Assembly: GCA_020846535.1 (NCBI GenBank)
Contig: JADLDR010000095.1
Coordinates: forward strand, 1 to 57,642
Reading direction: 5' to 3'
DNA length: 57,642 bases
Origin: Armatimonadota bacterium
GTDB taxonomy: Bacteria > Armatimonadota > JADLDR01
Shown here: positions 8,757-17,957 of the stretch, in pieces
Layout: every line of letters starts with the position of its first letter
Numbering within the stretch: the stretch's first letter is position 1
The notes under the pieces: generated by a model
What the model was told of the DNA's origin: nothing
Seen by the model: the letters and a program-made list of their open reading frames with translations, nothing else
Database searches by the model: none
Translations under genes and position numbers: made by a program

Positions 8757-11345
8757 ATGCTGTTGATGGCGATGTTTCCTCTCTTGCTGCAGCTCAGCGC
8801 TGCTCCGGGGCAGATCATGCCGGAACAGGAGCCGCTCTATAACTGGTCGAGTTGGAAAAAATACCGTGCCGCCATCTCTCATCCGGCCACCATGATCAAG
8901 CCGGATGATCTGAGGCGCGCCCGCAAGAACCTGGCCCGCTACGAGTGGGCGCAAAACTACCGGGACAGCCTTGAGAGCAGCGTCAGCGGGTGGCTGCCCA
9001 AAATCGATGCCGGATGGCTCGCCCGGATGATCCCGGCCACCACCCCGGGAGACGCGCTCTTCACGCCCTGCCCTGCCTGCCGGGACCGGGGGAAGCCCGC
9101 CCACCCGCACGGTCAGTGGCGGTGGTCGCCCGACCGACCGGAAGAACTGGCCTGCATCGTTTGCGGAACGATTTTTCCAAACGAGCAATATCCGGAGAGC
9201 GTCGCTTTGCGGGCCGAATACGGGGGCGGGCAGACCTTCACCTATTACGGCGGGGAGCCGTTCCGCATCTTCGGGTTTGCGACAGGGAGGCCCAGCTTCA
9301 GCGGCTGCATCCGGGCGCGCAAGGTCGCCTCCATGACCGCCCTGTGCCGCCAGATGGCCGAATGCTACCTCCTGACCGGCAAGCCGGAATACGCCCGCGC
9401 CGTCCGGATGATCCTGCTCCGTTTTGCCGAAACCTACCCGAAGTGGCTGGTGCATGTCGGCTACGGCGAATACGCCGACCTGGACCCCCATATCGCCGCC
9501 CTCAACATCGAAAACCTGCCGGTGGACGAGTTGACCCCGCCGCCCAACAAGCCCGACCGCAAGCTGCATACCGGCTACTGGAGCGCGGGCCGGGCTGGAG
9601 GGGTGGGCATGGAAGGCGGTTTTGTCCGCCAGATCGCGGAAGCCTATGATTTCACCTGCCGGGTCGAAGAAGGCGGCCAGCCCATCTACAGCGATGCGGA
9701 CCGTATAAGGATCGAAAAAGACCTCCTGCTGGAAAGCACCACCCTTCTGACCGCCGACAAGCAGGTCAACAACAAATCGGTCACCAACGCCACAGCGGTC
9801 TCGCTGGTAGGAATGGCGGTCGGCCATCCTGGGCTGGTGCAGTTCGGGCTGAATGTTTTCCTGAAGACCATTGAGGGCTGGTTTCTGCCCGACGGCGCGA
9901 CCTCCGAATCGTGGAGCTATGCGGAGATGACCTTGAACGGCATCCACGCTCTGGGCCAGGCGTTCCGCGGCTACAGCGATCCCGCAGGCTACACCGACGC
10001 CGATGGAAAGCGCATCGAAGGGCTGGATCTCTACCGCCTCCCGGCCTACCGGCGCATCTGGGACGCAATGTATAACGGACTCCAGGGCAATCTGAAATAT
10101 CCTCCCATCGCCGACGGCCACCTGGCAGACGGTATGCAGATCCTCTATTCCGAACTCATGGTCGCCAACTACCCGGAGGAAGCCCGATATCTGGCTCTGC
10201 TGAAAGAGCAGATCGGGAACAGGCTGGAGCGCGGCTATGCCCCTTACGCCCTCTACTACCGCGAGCCGGGTCTGGAGCAAAAGGCCGCTCCCCCCTTCAG
10301 CTTCCCGGACCACCTCTTTCCGGCGCTCCAGGTCGGCTATATCCGCAGCGGCAGCGCGGGCAGGGACAGCCTCCTTCTCCTGAGCGCCAGTGACTGGGGC
10401 ATTCACCATCACTTCGACAGCCTGAACCTCTACCTCTGGCAGAACGACAGGGAACTGCTCTCCGACCTGGGCTACCTCTGGGATCATCCCCTGCAATTTA
10501 AGACTGTCCGCACCTTCGCTCACAACACCGTGATGGTGGACGGAAAAGAGCAGGCCGCGCAGGGCAGAGGAGGTCGCTTCACCTTTTTTGATGCTGACGC
10601 AAGCAAGCCGATCAAGGCCATGGAAGCCCAATCGAACGCCTACCCGCAGGCTCCCCTCTACCGCCGCACCGTGGCCCAGATTCCCACCGCGCCCGGGGCG
10701 TTCTATGTGGCGGATATCTTCCGGGTCGAGGGCGGTGAAAGGCATGATTACCTGTTCCACGGCCCCAACAACGCGCTGCGTCTTGACGCCCCCTCCCTGA
10801 AGCCGGAACCCGCCGAAGACCTGGATCTGGCGAACATCCACGCCTCCCGGGAACCGGCCCCGCGCCGGTTGGAGTGGGACATCGATGAAGCGATGCGCTT
10901 CCAGGCGCTCTGGCCGGGCGAAAATGGAGAGACCTTTTACTTGGGGGACGGCTGGGGCCAGCGGGACTACCGCAATTCGGATGTGGGCGCAACCCTGCCC
11001 TATATCGTCCGCCGCAGGCCGGCGGGAAGCGAGCCGAACGCCTTCATCACCGTTTTTGAAGGGTTCGCGCCTGGAAAGGCCGCAGTCCGGAGCGTCCGTC
11101 GGCTCCGGGTTCCGTCGGCTCCGGCCGATTTTGCGGTCGCTCTGGCCGTGGAAACCGAGGGAGGGACGGACTACATCGTCTCTTGCCCGGAGGCCCGGCC
11201 TTTCCGCCTGCAAACCTTCCACGGCCTTCTGGAGATGAACGGTCGGCTGGCCGTCGTCCGCATCAAAGATGGGCAGGCAGTCGGGCTTTATCTGCAAGGG
11301 AAATCCCTTGAATGGGACGGGCAAGCTCTGGAGAACAGAGGCTGA
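8757..11345 (+). CDS. Secreted heparinase II/III-like polysaccharide lyase
   Basis: An 862-residue protein. It starts with a short signal-like hydrophobic segment (LLMAMFPLLLQLSAAPG), then an alpha-helical toroid region. The Heparinase_II_III-like beta domain carries HHHFDSLNLYLWQND, LLSDLGY and FAHNTVMVDGKEQ (about residues 545-605), the characteristic substrate-site motifs. The family cleaves uronic-acid-containing polysaccharides (heparin, alginate, ulvan-like) by beta-elimination. The start at 8757 is preferred over the in-frame ATG at 8700 because CAAGGAGG precedes it. A pair CPACRD/CIVCG near residue 95-135 suggests a small zinc knuckle, also seen in other long members of the family. 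The 298-bp gap to the divergent ATPase shows only small hairpins. Confidence 0.85.
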   Translation: MLLMAMFPLLLQLSAAPGQIMPEQEPLYNWSSWKKYRAAISHPATMIKPDDLRRARKNLARYEWAQNYRDSLESSVSGWLPKIDAGWLARMIPATTPGDALFTPCPACRDRGKPAHPHGQWRWSPDRPEELACIVCGTIFPNEQYPESVALRAEYGGGQTFTYYGGEPFRIFGFATGRPSFSGCIRARKVASMTALCRQMAECYLLTGKPEYARAVRMILLRFAETYPKWLVHVGYGEYADLDPHIAALNIENLPVDELTPPPNKPDRKLHTGYWSAGRAGGVGMEGGFVRQIAEAYDFTCRVEEGGQPIYSDADRIRIEKDLLLESTTLLTADKQVNNKSVTNATAVSLVGMAVGHPGLVQFGLNVFLKTIEGWFLPDGATSESWSYAEMTLNGIHALGQAFRGYSDPAGYTDADGKRIEGLDLYRLPAYRRIWDAMYNGLQGNLKYPPIADGHLADGMQILYSELMVANYPEEARYLALLKEQIGNRLERGYAPYALYYREPGLEQKAAPPFSFPDHLFPALQVGYIRSGSAGRDSLLLLSASDWGIHHHFDSLNLYLWQNDRELLSDLGYLWDHPLQFKTVRTFAHNTVMVDGKEQAAQGRGGRFTFFDADASKPIKAMEAQSNAYPQAPLYRRTVAQIPTAPGAFYVADIFRVEGGERHDYLFHGPNNALRLDAPSLKPEPAEDLDLANIHASREPAPRRLEWDIDEAMRFQALWPGENGETFYLGDGWGQRDYRNSDVGATLPYIVRRRPAGSEPNAFITVFEGFAPGKAAVRSVRRLRVPSAPADFAVALAVETEGGTDYIVSCPEARPFRLQTFHGLLEMNGRLAVVRIKDGQAVGLYLQGKSLEWDGQALENRG

Positions 11346-11439
11346 TGGGGAGAGGAAGTTGCAGGAATTTTCGCTCCTCCTGTCGTATTAAGACCTGAAA
11401 AATAAACAGGCTGACGGTTCTTTGAGGAAGGAGCAACCT

Positions 11440-11688
11440 ATGTGGGAGGACCTGGAGGATTTCTGGAAAAAACAGGAGCGGCTCATCGCTCAGATGAATG
11501 AAGAGGAGAAGATGGTGCAGGCATACCTGGATTATGCCGTCGCCGATCTGGTCGAAAGCACCGGGCTGGCCGAGGACACGGTGCGAAAAATCCTGACCGC
11601 ATGGGAGTCGAGCGGACGAATGAACTTTCTGGGGAGGGTCTTCGAGCTTCAGGAAGAAAAGGAAGCTGTTGCCCGTTCGAGCCGATAA
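11440..11688 (+). CDS. Small acidic protein, possible winged-helix fold
   Basis: An 82-residue protein beginning MWEDLEDFWKKQERL, with no family recognised. Residues 30-65 (DYAVADLVESTGLAEDTVRKILTAWE) look like a helix-turn-helix, with the pattern of an archaeal/bacterial winged-helix DNA-binding module. Codon use fits the neighbours. AGGAAGGAG lies six bases upstream, which favours this start over an ATG six codons earlier. It ends 26 bp before the parvulin gene and probably shares its transcript. It could be a small regulator. Confidence 0.65.
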   Translation: MWEDLEDFWKKQERLIAQMNEEEKMVQAYLDYAVADLVESTGLAEDTVRKILTAWESSGRMNFLGRVFELQEEKEAVARSSR

Positions 11689-11714
11689 CCGCAGGCAAAG
11701 GAGTTCCGATACCG

Positions 11715-12635
11715 ATGAAGCCATCGAGCAAAACGCGGGGCTGCCGCGTTCAGGCGCTAAAAATCGCCCTCCTGATGGCAGGGGGGTTGTTCTTTCTTGC
11801 CGATCCCCTTTCCCTGAAGGCGCAGGGGAACGCGCCGCCGCCCGGCGTGCTGGCGACCCTCAACGGCGAGCCGGTCACCCGCGACGAGTTCATGAAAGTT
11901 CTTCTCTCCTGGTACGGGCAGACGGCCCTGGACGAGTACCTCAATTCCCGCCTGGTGGAGCAGGAGGCCAAAAAGCGGGATGTCGCTCTCACCGATAAAG
12001 AAATCAGCGACCAGCTTCAGGCGATCCGCAAAAGCTCCCGGGACTTCGACGCCCAACTCGCCCAGCAGCGGATCACCCTGCCCTATTTTACCAACCGCCT
12101 GAAAATCAACCTGTTGATGCGCCGGATGATTCCGCAGAAACCGGAACTGATCTCGGACGACGATCTGGATGAGGCCCGGCTGAGCCATATCGTCGTTCTG
12201 GTCAAACCGGCCCAGAATCAGGCGGAGGCCGCCACCAATGAAGCCGCGGCCCGGGCGAAGATCGAGAAAGCCGCCGCTGAAATCAAGGGCGGGCTGGATT
12301 TTGGGGAGGCCGCCCGCAAATATTCGGAGGATACGGCCACCGCCTCCCGGGGAGGGCAGATGGAACCCTTCGCCCGGCGCTCCGGGCCGACCAAAGAGGT
12401 GGAGGATGCCGCCTTCGCCATGAAGCCGGGCGAGGTCAGCAATCTCATCAAAACCTCTTACGGCTACCATCTGATCCAATTGAACGAACTGAAGCCCGGC
12501 AAATCGCTCTCCGACGAACAGAAGGCCCAGAAGAAAATGCAGGCGTTCGAGAAAAGCCTTCCCCTTTATATGGAGAGCTGGTTCAGCGCCCTCAAAGCCA
12601 GATCGAAAATCGAGCGGGCGGAGAAGATCGAATAA
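11715..12635 (+). CDS. Secreted parvulin-type peptidyl-prolyl isomerase (PrsA/SurA-like)
   Basis: A 306-residue protein with a long basic signal peptide (residues 1-36, ending SLKAQG). A SurA_N/PrsA-like helical part (LATLNGEPVTRDEFM, DEYLNSRLVEQEAKKR) and one parvulin domain follow (about 165-280): ARLSHIVVLV, FGEAARKYSEDTA, RGGQMEPF, AFAMKPGEVSNLIKTSYGYHLIQL. The protein would assist folding of exported proteins outside the cytoplasmic membrane. AAAGGAG lies 11 bases before the ATG. The nearby large secreted lyase is a plausible client, but that is inference. Confidence 0.9.
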   Translation: MKPSSKTRGCRVQALKIALLMAGGLFFLADPLSLKAQGNAPPPGVLATLNGEPVTRDEFMKVLLSWYGQTALDEYLNSRLVEQEAKKRDVALTDKEISDQLQAIRKSSRDFDAQLAQQRITLPYFTNRLKINLLMRRMIPQKPELISDDDLDEARLSHIVVLVKPAQNQAEAATNEAAARAKIEKAAAEIKGGLDFGEAARKYSEDTATASRGGQMEPFARRSGPTKEVEDAAFAMKPGEVSNLIKTSYGYHLIQLNELKPGKSLSDEQKAQKKMQAFEKSLPLYMESWFSALKARSKIERAEKIE

Positions 12636-12785
12636 CGGCGTTTTCAGGGGCGGGTTTGAACATCGCCTCATAACCCTTAAGATAAGAGCCACAGGCAGGC
12701 CGCCGGATGACCGGGCATTGATGCCTGAGATTCGTCCCGGCGTTCGGGCCGTTACCAGGCAGTTACCATCAAGGGAGGAGACAAC

Positions 12786-13946
12786 ATGGCAAAAAAGACA
12801 GTGAATGTCGGGCTGGTTGGCTATCAGTTTATGGGGAAGGCGCACAGCAACGCCTACCGTCAGGTGGCCCGCTTTTTCGATCTGGACGTGCAGCCGGTTA
12901 TGAAGGCCATCTGTGGCCGCAATGAGGCCAATGTCAGGGCCGCCGCCGAGAAGTACGGCTGGGAATCTTATGAGACCGACTGGAAAAAGCTGGTGGCCCG
13001 GGACGATATCGACCTGATCGACGTCTCGACTCCGGGGAACTCCCATGCGGAAATCGCTATCGGCGCTCTGAACGCCGGGAAGCATGTCGTCTGCGAAAAG
13101 CCCCTGGCGAACACCCTTGCCGACACCAGGGAGATGCTGGCCGCCGCGCAGAAGGCGGGCGTGGTACACGCGCTCTGCCATGTCTACCGGAAAGCCCCCG
13201 CCATCGGGCTGGCGAAGCAGTTGATCTCCGAGGACGTGATCGGCAAGATCTATCACTTCCGGGCCACCTATCTTCAGGATTGGATCGTGGATCCGAATTT
13301 CCCCCTGGTCTGGCGGCTCCAGAAGGAAGTGGCCGGTTCCGGCTCCCACGGCGACCTGAACGCCCACCTCATCGATATGGCCCGCTACCTGGTCGGCGAG
13401 ATCGCGGAGGTTTCGGGGATGATGGAGACCTTTGTCAAGCAGCGCCCCAAACTGGCGGCCAGCGACGACCGGCTGGGCGGTAAGGCTTCCGACGAGATGG
13501 GCGATGTGACCGTCGATGACGCCGCCCTCTTCCTGGCCCGCTTCGAGAACGGGGCGGTCGGGACTTTCGAGGCCACCCGCTTCGCCCTGGGCCGCAAGAA
13601 CTACAACCGCTTCGAGATCAACGGAAGCAAGGGGAGCATCGCCTTCAACCTGGAGCGGATGAACGAGCTGGAGCTTTACCTGGCCTCCGACCCGGAGAAT
13701 ATCCGCGGCTTCCGCACCATCGCCGCCACGGACAGCATGCATCCTTACGCCGGGGCCTGGTGGCCTGTCGGCCACATCATCGGCTATGAGCACACCTTCA
13801 TCAACCTGATGTCCGACCTCTTCCAGGCCATCGCCCACGGCACCCCGGTGAACCCGAACTTCGAGGACGGCGTTCGCAACCAGGCTGTCCTGGAAGCGGT
13901 CGAGAAGTCCGCGGCTACCCGTCAGTGGGAATCCGCGGCCATCTAA
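12786..13946 (+). CDS. Gfo/Idh/MocA family oxidoreductase
   Basis: A 386-residue dehydrogenase with the Rossmann motif [17 protein letters not shown] (the second glycine of the usual GxGxxG is replaced by Tyr-Gln-Phe, common in this subgroup). It also has the CEKPLA catalytic lysine motif near residue 105, and [19 protein letters not shown] with the substrate-site Asp/His. The family oxidises or epimerises sugars with NAD(P). AGGGAGGAG precedes the ATG. A 12-bp-stem hairpin terminator follows the gene. The next gene encodes a TIM-barrel protein, and the pair may act on the same sugar. Confidence 0.9.
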   Translation: MAKKTVNVGLVGYQFMGKAHSNAYRQVARFFDLDVQPVMKAICGRNEANVRAAAEKYGWESYETDWKKLVARDDIDLIDVSTPGNSHAEIAIGALNAGKHVVCEKPLANTLADTREMLAAAQKAGVVHALCHVYRKAPAIGLAKQLISEDVIGKIYHFRATYLQDWIVDPNFPLVWRLQKEVAGSGSHGDLNAHLIDMARYLVGEIAEVSGMMETFVKQRPKLAASDDRLGGKASDEMGDVTVDDAALFLARFENGAVGTFEATRFALGRKNYNRFEINGSKGSIAFNLERMNELELYLASDPENIRGFRTIAATDSMHPYAGAWWPVGHIIGYEHTFINLMSDLFQAIAHGTPVNPNFEDGVRNQAVLEAVEKSAATRQWESAAI

Positions 13947-13964
13947 ATTCGCACCCTGCGGATG

Positions 13965-14001
13965 CGGCCTGAAAGCGAGACGGCTTTCAGGCCGTTATTT
14001 T
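13965..14001 (+). terminator. Rho-independent terminator after the Gfo/Idh/MocA gene
   Basis: A perfect 12-bp stem (CGGCCTGAAAGC pairing with GCTTTCAGGCCG) with a six-base loop is followed by TTATTTT. The ribosome binding site of the next gene (AGGAGG) begins directly after it. The hairpin would thus partly insulate or attenuate the downstream gene. Confidence 0.8.
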
Positions 14002-14013
14002 AGGAGGCATTGC

Positions 14014-14850
14014 ATGAATTCATTTCCGAGAACGACGGTCGGCGAGGTTTCCATGCCGAGAATGATCGTCGGAACGAACTGGTTTCTGGGGTATTCGCAC
14101 ACCAGCCACGCCCAGGATACCTTCATCAAAACATACCAGACGCGCGAGAACATCGCCGATATCCTGACCGTCTTCATGAAGGCAGGCATCGATGCCGTGA
14201 TGGGAATGCCTGTGCCGATCATGTGCCAGGCCATCGAGGATGCGGAGCAGCGAGTGGGGCGCGAGATGATCCGCATCTGGACGCCCGACCTGGATGTCTG
14301 GGGCGACGGGCCGCCGGAGCGCCATCCCGCGGCCCGGCTCGACCTTTGTCAGAAGATGCAGGGAACCTTCTGTTTCCCCCATCAATGCACCACCGACGCC
14401 CTGGTGGACAAGAGAGCGAAGGCGATCCGGGACATAGATATCTACACGAAAATGATCCGGGAGCGGGGCATGATTCCGGGCCTCTCTACCCATATGCCTG
14501 AAAGCGTCCCCTACGCCGATGCCCAGGGCGCGGATGTCGAAACGTACATCCAGATCTACAACGCCGCCGGGTTCCTCATGCAGGTGGAGGTCGACTGGGT
14601 GATGAACATCATCCGCAACGCCAGGAAGCCGGTCATGACCATCAAGCCGCTGGCCGCAGGCCGCCTCATGCCCGTGGTCGGCCTGGCCTTCGTCTGGAGT
14701 ACGCTGCGCGACCAGGATATGGTGACCATCGGCACGACCACACCCGATGAGGCCCGCGAGGTGATCGATATCTCGTGCGACCTGCTGAGCCGCCGGGTGC
14801 CGGAGTATGAGCTGCAAAGCACGCGAAGCAAGGCATCGCTGAAAAGGTAA
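14014..14850 (+). CDS. TIM-barrel protein, distant aldo/keto reductase resemblance
   Basis: A 278-residue soluble protein not confidently assigned to a named family. RMIVGTNWFLGYSH near the start, the alternating beta/alpha pattern, and the end KPVMTIKPLAAGRL followed by DMVTIGTTTPDEAREVIDIS resemble the first and last strands of aldo/keto reductase barrels. The AKR catalytic Asp-Tyr-Lys-His set is not evident. It follows a Gfo/Idh/MocA gene after a terminator hairpin and has its own AGGAGG. It could be a sugar isomerase or epimerase-type barrel. Function remains open. Confidence 0.7.
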   Translation: MNSFPRTTVGEVSMPRMIVGTNWFLGYSHTSHAQDTFIKTYQTRENIADILTVFMKAGIDAVMGMPVPIMCQAIEDAEQRVGREMIRIWTPDLDVWGDGPPERHPAARLDLCQKMQGTFCFPHQCTTDALVDKRAKAIRDIDIYTKMIRERGMIPGLSTHMPESVPYADAQGADVETYIQIYNAAGFLMQVEVDWVMNIIRNARKPVMTIKPLAAGRLMPVVGLAFVWSTLRDQDMVTIGTTTPDEAREVIDISCDLLSRRVPEYELQSTRSKASLKR

Positions 14851-14880
14851 GAGGTGGGGCGTGTTGGAGAGAGGGATGTT

Positions 14881-14978
14881 TTTTAACCACAGATGGACAC
14901 GGATCAGAACGGATGAACACAGATAAAGCCAGATCAAAAACTATCTGTGTCCATCCTGCTTTCATCTGTGGTTAAAAA
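14881..14978. repeat. Nested inverted repeat (AACCACAGATG type) between convergent genes
   Basis: The outer arms TTTAACCACAGATG (14882-14895) and CATCTGTGGTTAAA (14963-14976) are exact complements. The inner arms GGATGAACACAGATA (14911-14925) and TATCTGTGTCCATCC (14942-14956) pair with one mismatch. This is the well-known dispersed sequence containing ACCACAGATGGACACGGAT found in many bacterial genomes. The right arm contains the uvrA stop codon. The structure can act as a bidirectional terminator. Confidence 0.75.
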
Positions 14979-17920
14979 TACAGACCTGATAATACTGCCC
15001 CCTCCCCTACCGTCCGATATGCTTCCTCCAGATACCTTTGTAAGAACTGTCCTGTGTAGCTTTCGCGGACGCGGATGACGGCCTCCGGGGGGCCTTCGGC
15101 GACGATGAGGCCGCCGTCGGTGCCGCCCTCCGGCCCCAGGTCGATCAACCAGTCGGCGGTTTTGATGACATCCAGGTTGTGCTCCACCACGATGACCGTG
15201 TTTCCGGCGTCGGTCAGGCGGTGCAGCACATCCAGGAGGCGCTGCACGTCCGCGAAGTGCAGTCCCGTGGTCGGCTCGTCCAGGATATAGACGGTTCTGC
15301 CGGTGGCGATGCGGCTGAGTTCTTTCGCCAGCTTCACCCGCTGAGCCTCCCCGCCGGAGAGGGTGGTGGCGCTCTGGCCCAGCTTCACATAGTCCAGCCC
15401 GACATCGTGCAGGGTGCGGAGGATGCGGGCGATGGTCGGGTGGCGCTCGAAAAAGTCCAGGGCCCCCTGCACGTCCATATCGAGCGCCTCGGCGATATTT
15501 TTCCCCTTGTAGCGGATATCGAGCGTTTCCCGGTTGAAGCGCGTGCCGCCGCACTCCTTGCAGGTCACCCAGGCGTCGGCTAAAAAGTGCATCTCGATGC
15601 GGATCTTGCCGTGGCCCTTGCAGACCTCGCACCGGCCCCCCTTCACATTGAAGCTGAAGCGGCTCGGTTTGTAGCCCCTGGATTTCGCCTCCGGAGTGCT
15701 GGCGAAGACCTGCCGGATATCATCGAAGAGGCCGACATAGGTGGCGGGGTTGGACCGGGGCGTCCTGCCGATAGGCTCCTGGGTGATGTTGATCACCTTG
15801 TCTAGATGCTCCAGCCCCTCCAGACGGTCGTGCGGCCCCGGGTGGCCCTGCGCCCCCATCAGCGCCCGGTCGAGAGCCGGAAAGAGGGTGTGGGCCACCA
15901 GGCTGCTCTTGCCGCTGCCGCTCACCCCGGTCACGCAGGTCAATAGCCCCACCGGGAAGCGGGCATCGATGCTCTTCAGGTTGTGCATCCTGGCCCCGGC
16001 CACCGTCAGGAACGCTCCCGAAGGCTCCCGGAGCTTCGACCCGTTCGGAGCGTTCACGGCCATCTCCCCGCTCAGGTAGCGGCCCGTCAGCGACATCGGG
16101 TTAGCGGCCACCTTGCGCGGCGGCCCATCGGCCACCACCTCGCCCCCGATCACGCCCGCGCCCGGCCCCAGATCGATGATCCAGTCCGCGCTGTGCATCG
16201 TCTCCGCATCGTGTTCCACCACAAGGACGGTGTTGCCCATATCCCTCAGTTGCAGGAGGGTGTCCAGCAGCGCCCGGTTGTCCCGGGCGTGAAGCCCGAC
16301 GGACGGCTCGTCCAGGATGTACAGCACCCCCACCAGGCCGCATCCGATCTGACAGGCTAGCCGGATGCGCTGCCCCTCCCCGCCCGAAAGCGAAGGGGCG
16401 GGCCGGTCCAGGGTCAGATAGTGCAGGCCGACATTTAGCATGAAACGGAGCCGGTCGCGGATCTCCTTCAGGACTTCGGAGGCGATATTCATCTGTTCGG
16501 CGGTCAGGGCGTCCGGACCGCTTTCGGCCTGGCGGCAGACGTTTTCGATCCAGTTGTGCGCCTCGGCGATGGACATCGCCCCCACCTGAGAGATCGTCCT
16601 GCCCCCCACCGTGACCGCGCGGGCCTCGGGCCGGAGCCGGGTTCCCTCGCACTCGGAGCAGGGCTGCTGGCTCATGAAGCCGGTGTACCAGCTCTTCGCC
16701 CCCTCGGATTTCGTCTGCTTGAAGCGGTACTCGATGGTCTGCACAATGCCCCCGACCACATGGACGCTCTCATGGGACCAGCTCCCGCCGCGCCACTCGC
16801 CCTTATGGGCAAAGCGTATCTTCTCCTCTCCGGAGCCGTAGAGCAGCACATTCCGGAACGGCTCCGGCAGATCCTTCCAGGCAAGCTCCAGGTCCACCCC
16901 GTAGTGGTCCGCAATAGTCTGGAGGTGATTGAGATGCCCACGGCGGTGCGCTTTCCGCAGATCGCTGCCGTACCAGCGCAGCGCCCCGTCCAGGATGGAG
17001 ATATCCGGGTTCTGGACGATGAGGTTGAGATCGATCTTCAGGGTGGTTCCCAGGCCGTTGCAGACCGGGCACATCCCGGCGGGCGAGTTGAAGCTGAAAA
17101 CCTGAGGGCTGAGGGAGGGAAAGCTGAGGTCGCAGTGCGGGCAGGCGTTCTGCTCGCTCAGAACCGTCTCCTTGCCCTCCCCCAGGTCGGCGATAAGGAT
17201 GCCGCCTCCCGCCTTGAGGGTGGTTTCCACGGAATCGCCCAGGCGGATGCGGAACTCCTCCATCTCCTCACTGTCCGGCTCATCGGGAACGCGCAGGCGG
17301 TCCACGATCAGCTCGATGGTGTGCTGTTTGGTTTTCGCCAGCTTGGCCGAGGCCGCAAGCTCGGTCGGCACCCCATCGATGCGGGCGCGGCTGTAGCCGT
17401 CCCGGACGGCCTGCTCGACGACATCCAGGTGCGTTCCCTTGCGCTGCCGGACGATGGGCGCGAGGATCTGAAACCGGGTTCCGGGCGGCAGGGTGGCCAG
17501 TTGGTCCGCGATCTGTTGGGCGCTCTGGGACTCCACCTTGCGCCCGCAGCGGGGGCAGTGGGCCGTTCCGAAGCGGGCGTAGAGCACCCGCAGGTAGTCC
17601 ATCACCTCCGTGACCGTGCCCACGGTGGAGCGGGGGTTACGGCTCACGGTCTTCTGCTCGATGGCGATGGCCGGGGACAGCCCGCCGATATAATCCACCC
17701 GGGGCTTCTCCATCTGCCCCAGGAACTGCCGGGCGTAGGCCGAGAGCGATTCCACATACCGCCTCTGCCCCTCCGCATAGATCGTATCGAAGGCCAGCGA
17801 GGACTTCCCGCTCCCGCTCACCCCGGTCAGCACCACCAGCTTGTAGCGGGGAATGGTCACGCTCACATTCTTCAAATTATGCTGCTGCGCCCCGCGAATC
17901 GTGATATGCATCGGTTCCAT
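14972..17920 (-). CDS. uvrA: Excinuclease ABC subunit A
   Basis: A 982-residue UvrA of ordinary length. Two ABC modules are clear: the first Walker [15 protein letters not shown] (near residue 35) and the second [14 protein letters not shown] (near 670), with signatures [13 protein letters not shown] and [13 protein letters not shown]. Zinc modules CPRC, CPHC...CPVC and CEVC...CKEC are intact. With UvrB it scans DNA for bulky lesions and loads UvrB. It starts 37 bp after the uvrB stop in the same orientation, so uvrB-uvrA form one transcript. GGAGGGG precedes the ATG. Its stop codon lies within a repeat arm. Confidence 0.98.
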   Translation of the reverse strand: MEPMHITIRGAQQHNLKNVSVTIPRYKLVVLTGVSGSGKSSLAFDTIYAEGQRRYVESLSAYARQFLGQMEKPRVDYIGGLSPAIAIEQKTVSRNPRSTVGTVTEVMDYLRVLYARFGTAHCPRCGRKVESQSAQQIADQLATLPPGTRFQILAPIVRQRKGTHLDVVEQAVRDGYSRARIDGVPTELAASAKLAKTKQHTIELIVDRLRVPDEPDSEEMEEFRIRLGDSVETTLKAGGGILIADLGEGKETVLSEQNACPHCDLSFPSLSPQVFSFNSPAGMCPVCNGLGTTLKIDLNLIVQNPDISILDGALRWYGSDLRKAHRRGHLNHLQTIADHYGVDLELAWKDLPEPFRNVLLYGSGEEKIRFAHKGEWRGGSWSHESVHVVGGIVQTIEYRFKQTKSEGAKSWYTGFMSQQPCSECEGTRLRPEARAVTVGGRTISQVGAMSIAEAHNWIENVCRQAESGPDALTAEQMNIASEVLKEIRDRLRFMLNVGLHYLTLDRPAPSLSGGEGQRIRLACQIGCGLVGVLYILDEPSVGLHARDNRALLDTLLQLRDMGNTVLVVEHDAETMHSADWIIDLGPGAGVIGGEVVADGPPRKVAANPMSLTGRYLSGEMAVNAPNGSKLREPSGAFLTVAGARMHNLKSIDARFPVGLLTCVTGVSGSGKSSLVAHTLFPALDRALMGAQGHPGPHDRLEGLEHLDKVINITQEPIGRTPRSNPATYVGLFDDIRQVFASTPEAKSRGYKPSRFSFNVKGGRCEVCKGHGKIRIEMHFLADAWVTCKECGGTRFNRETLDIRYKGKNIAEALDMDVQGALDFFERHPTIARILRTLHDVGLDYVKLGQSATTLSGGEAQRVKLAKELSRIATGRTVYILDEPTTGLHFADVQRLLDVLHRLTDAGNTVIVVEHNLDVIKTADWLIDLGPEGGTDGGLIVAEGPPEAVIRVRESYTGQFLQRYLEEAYRTVGEGAVLSGLYF

Positions 17921-17957
17921 AATATGATTTGCCCCTCCGGGTTATTCAGTGCAGATC

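Noticed and set aside
8598..11324. A very long open frame antisense to the heparinase-like gene, with similar long antisense frames opposite other genes (for example 11757-13838 and 5919-7349).
   Set aside because: High-GC codon use keeps the antisense frame open. The translations show no domains, have odd composition and lack ribosome binding sites, while the sense strand encodes clear families.
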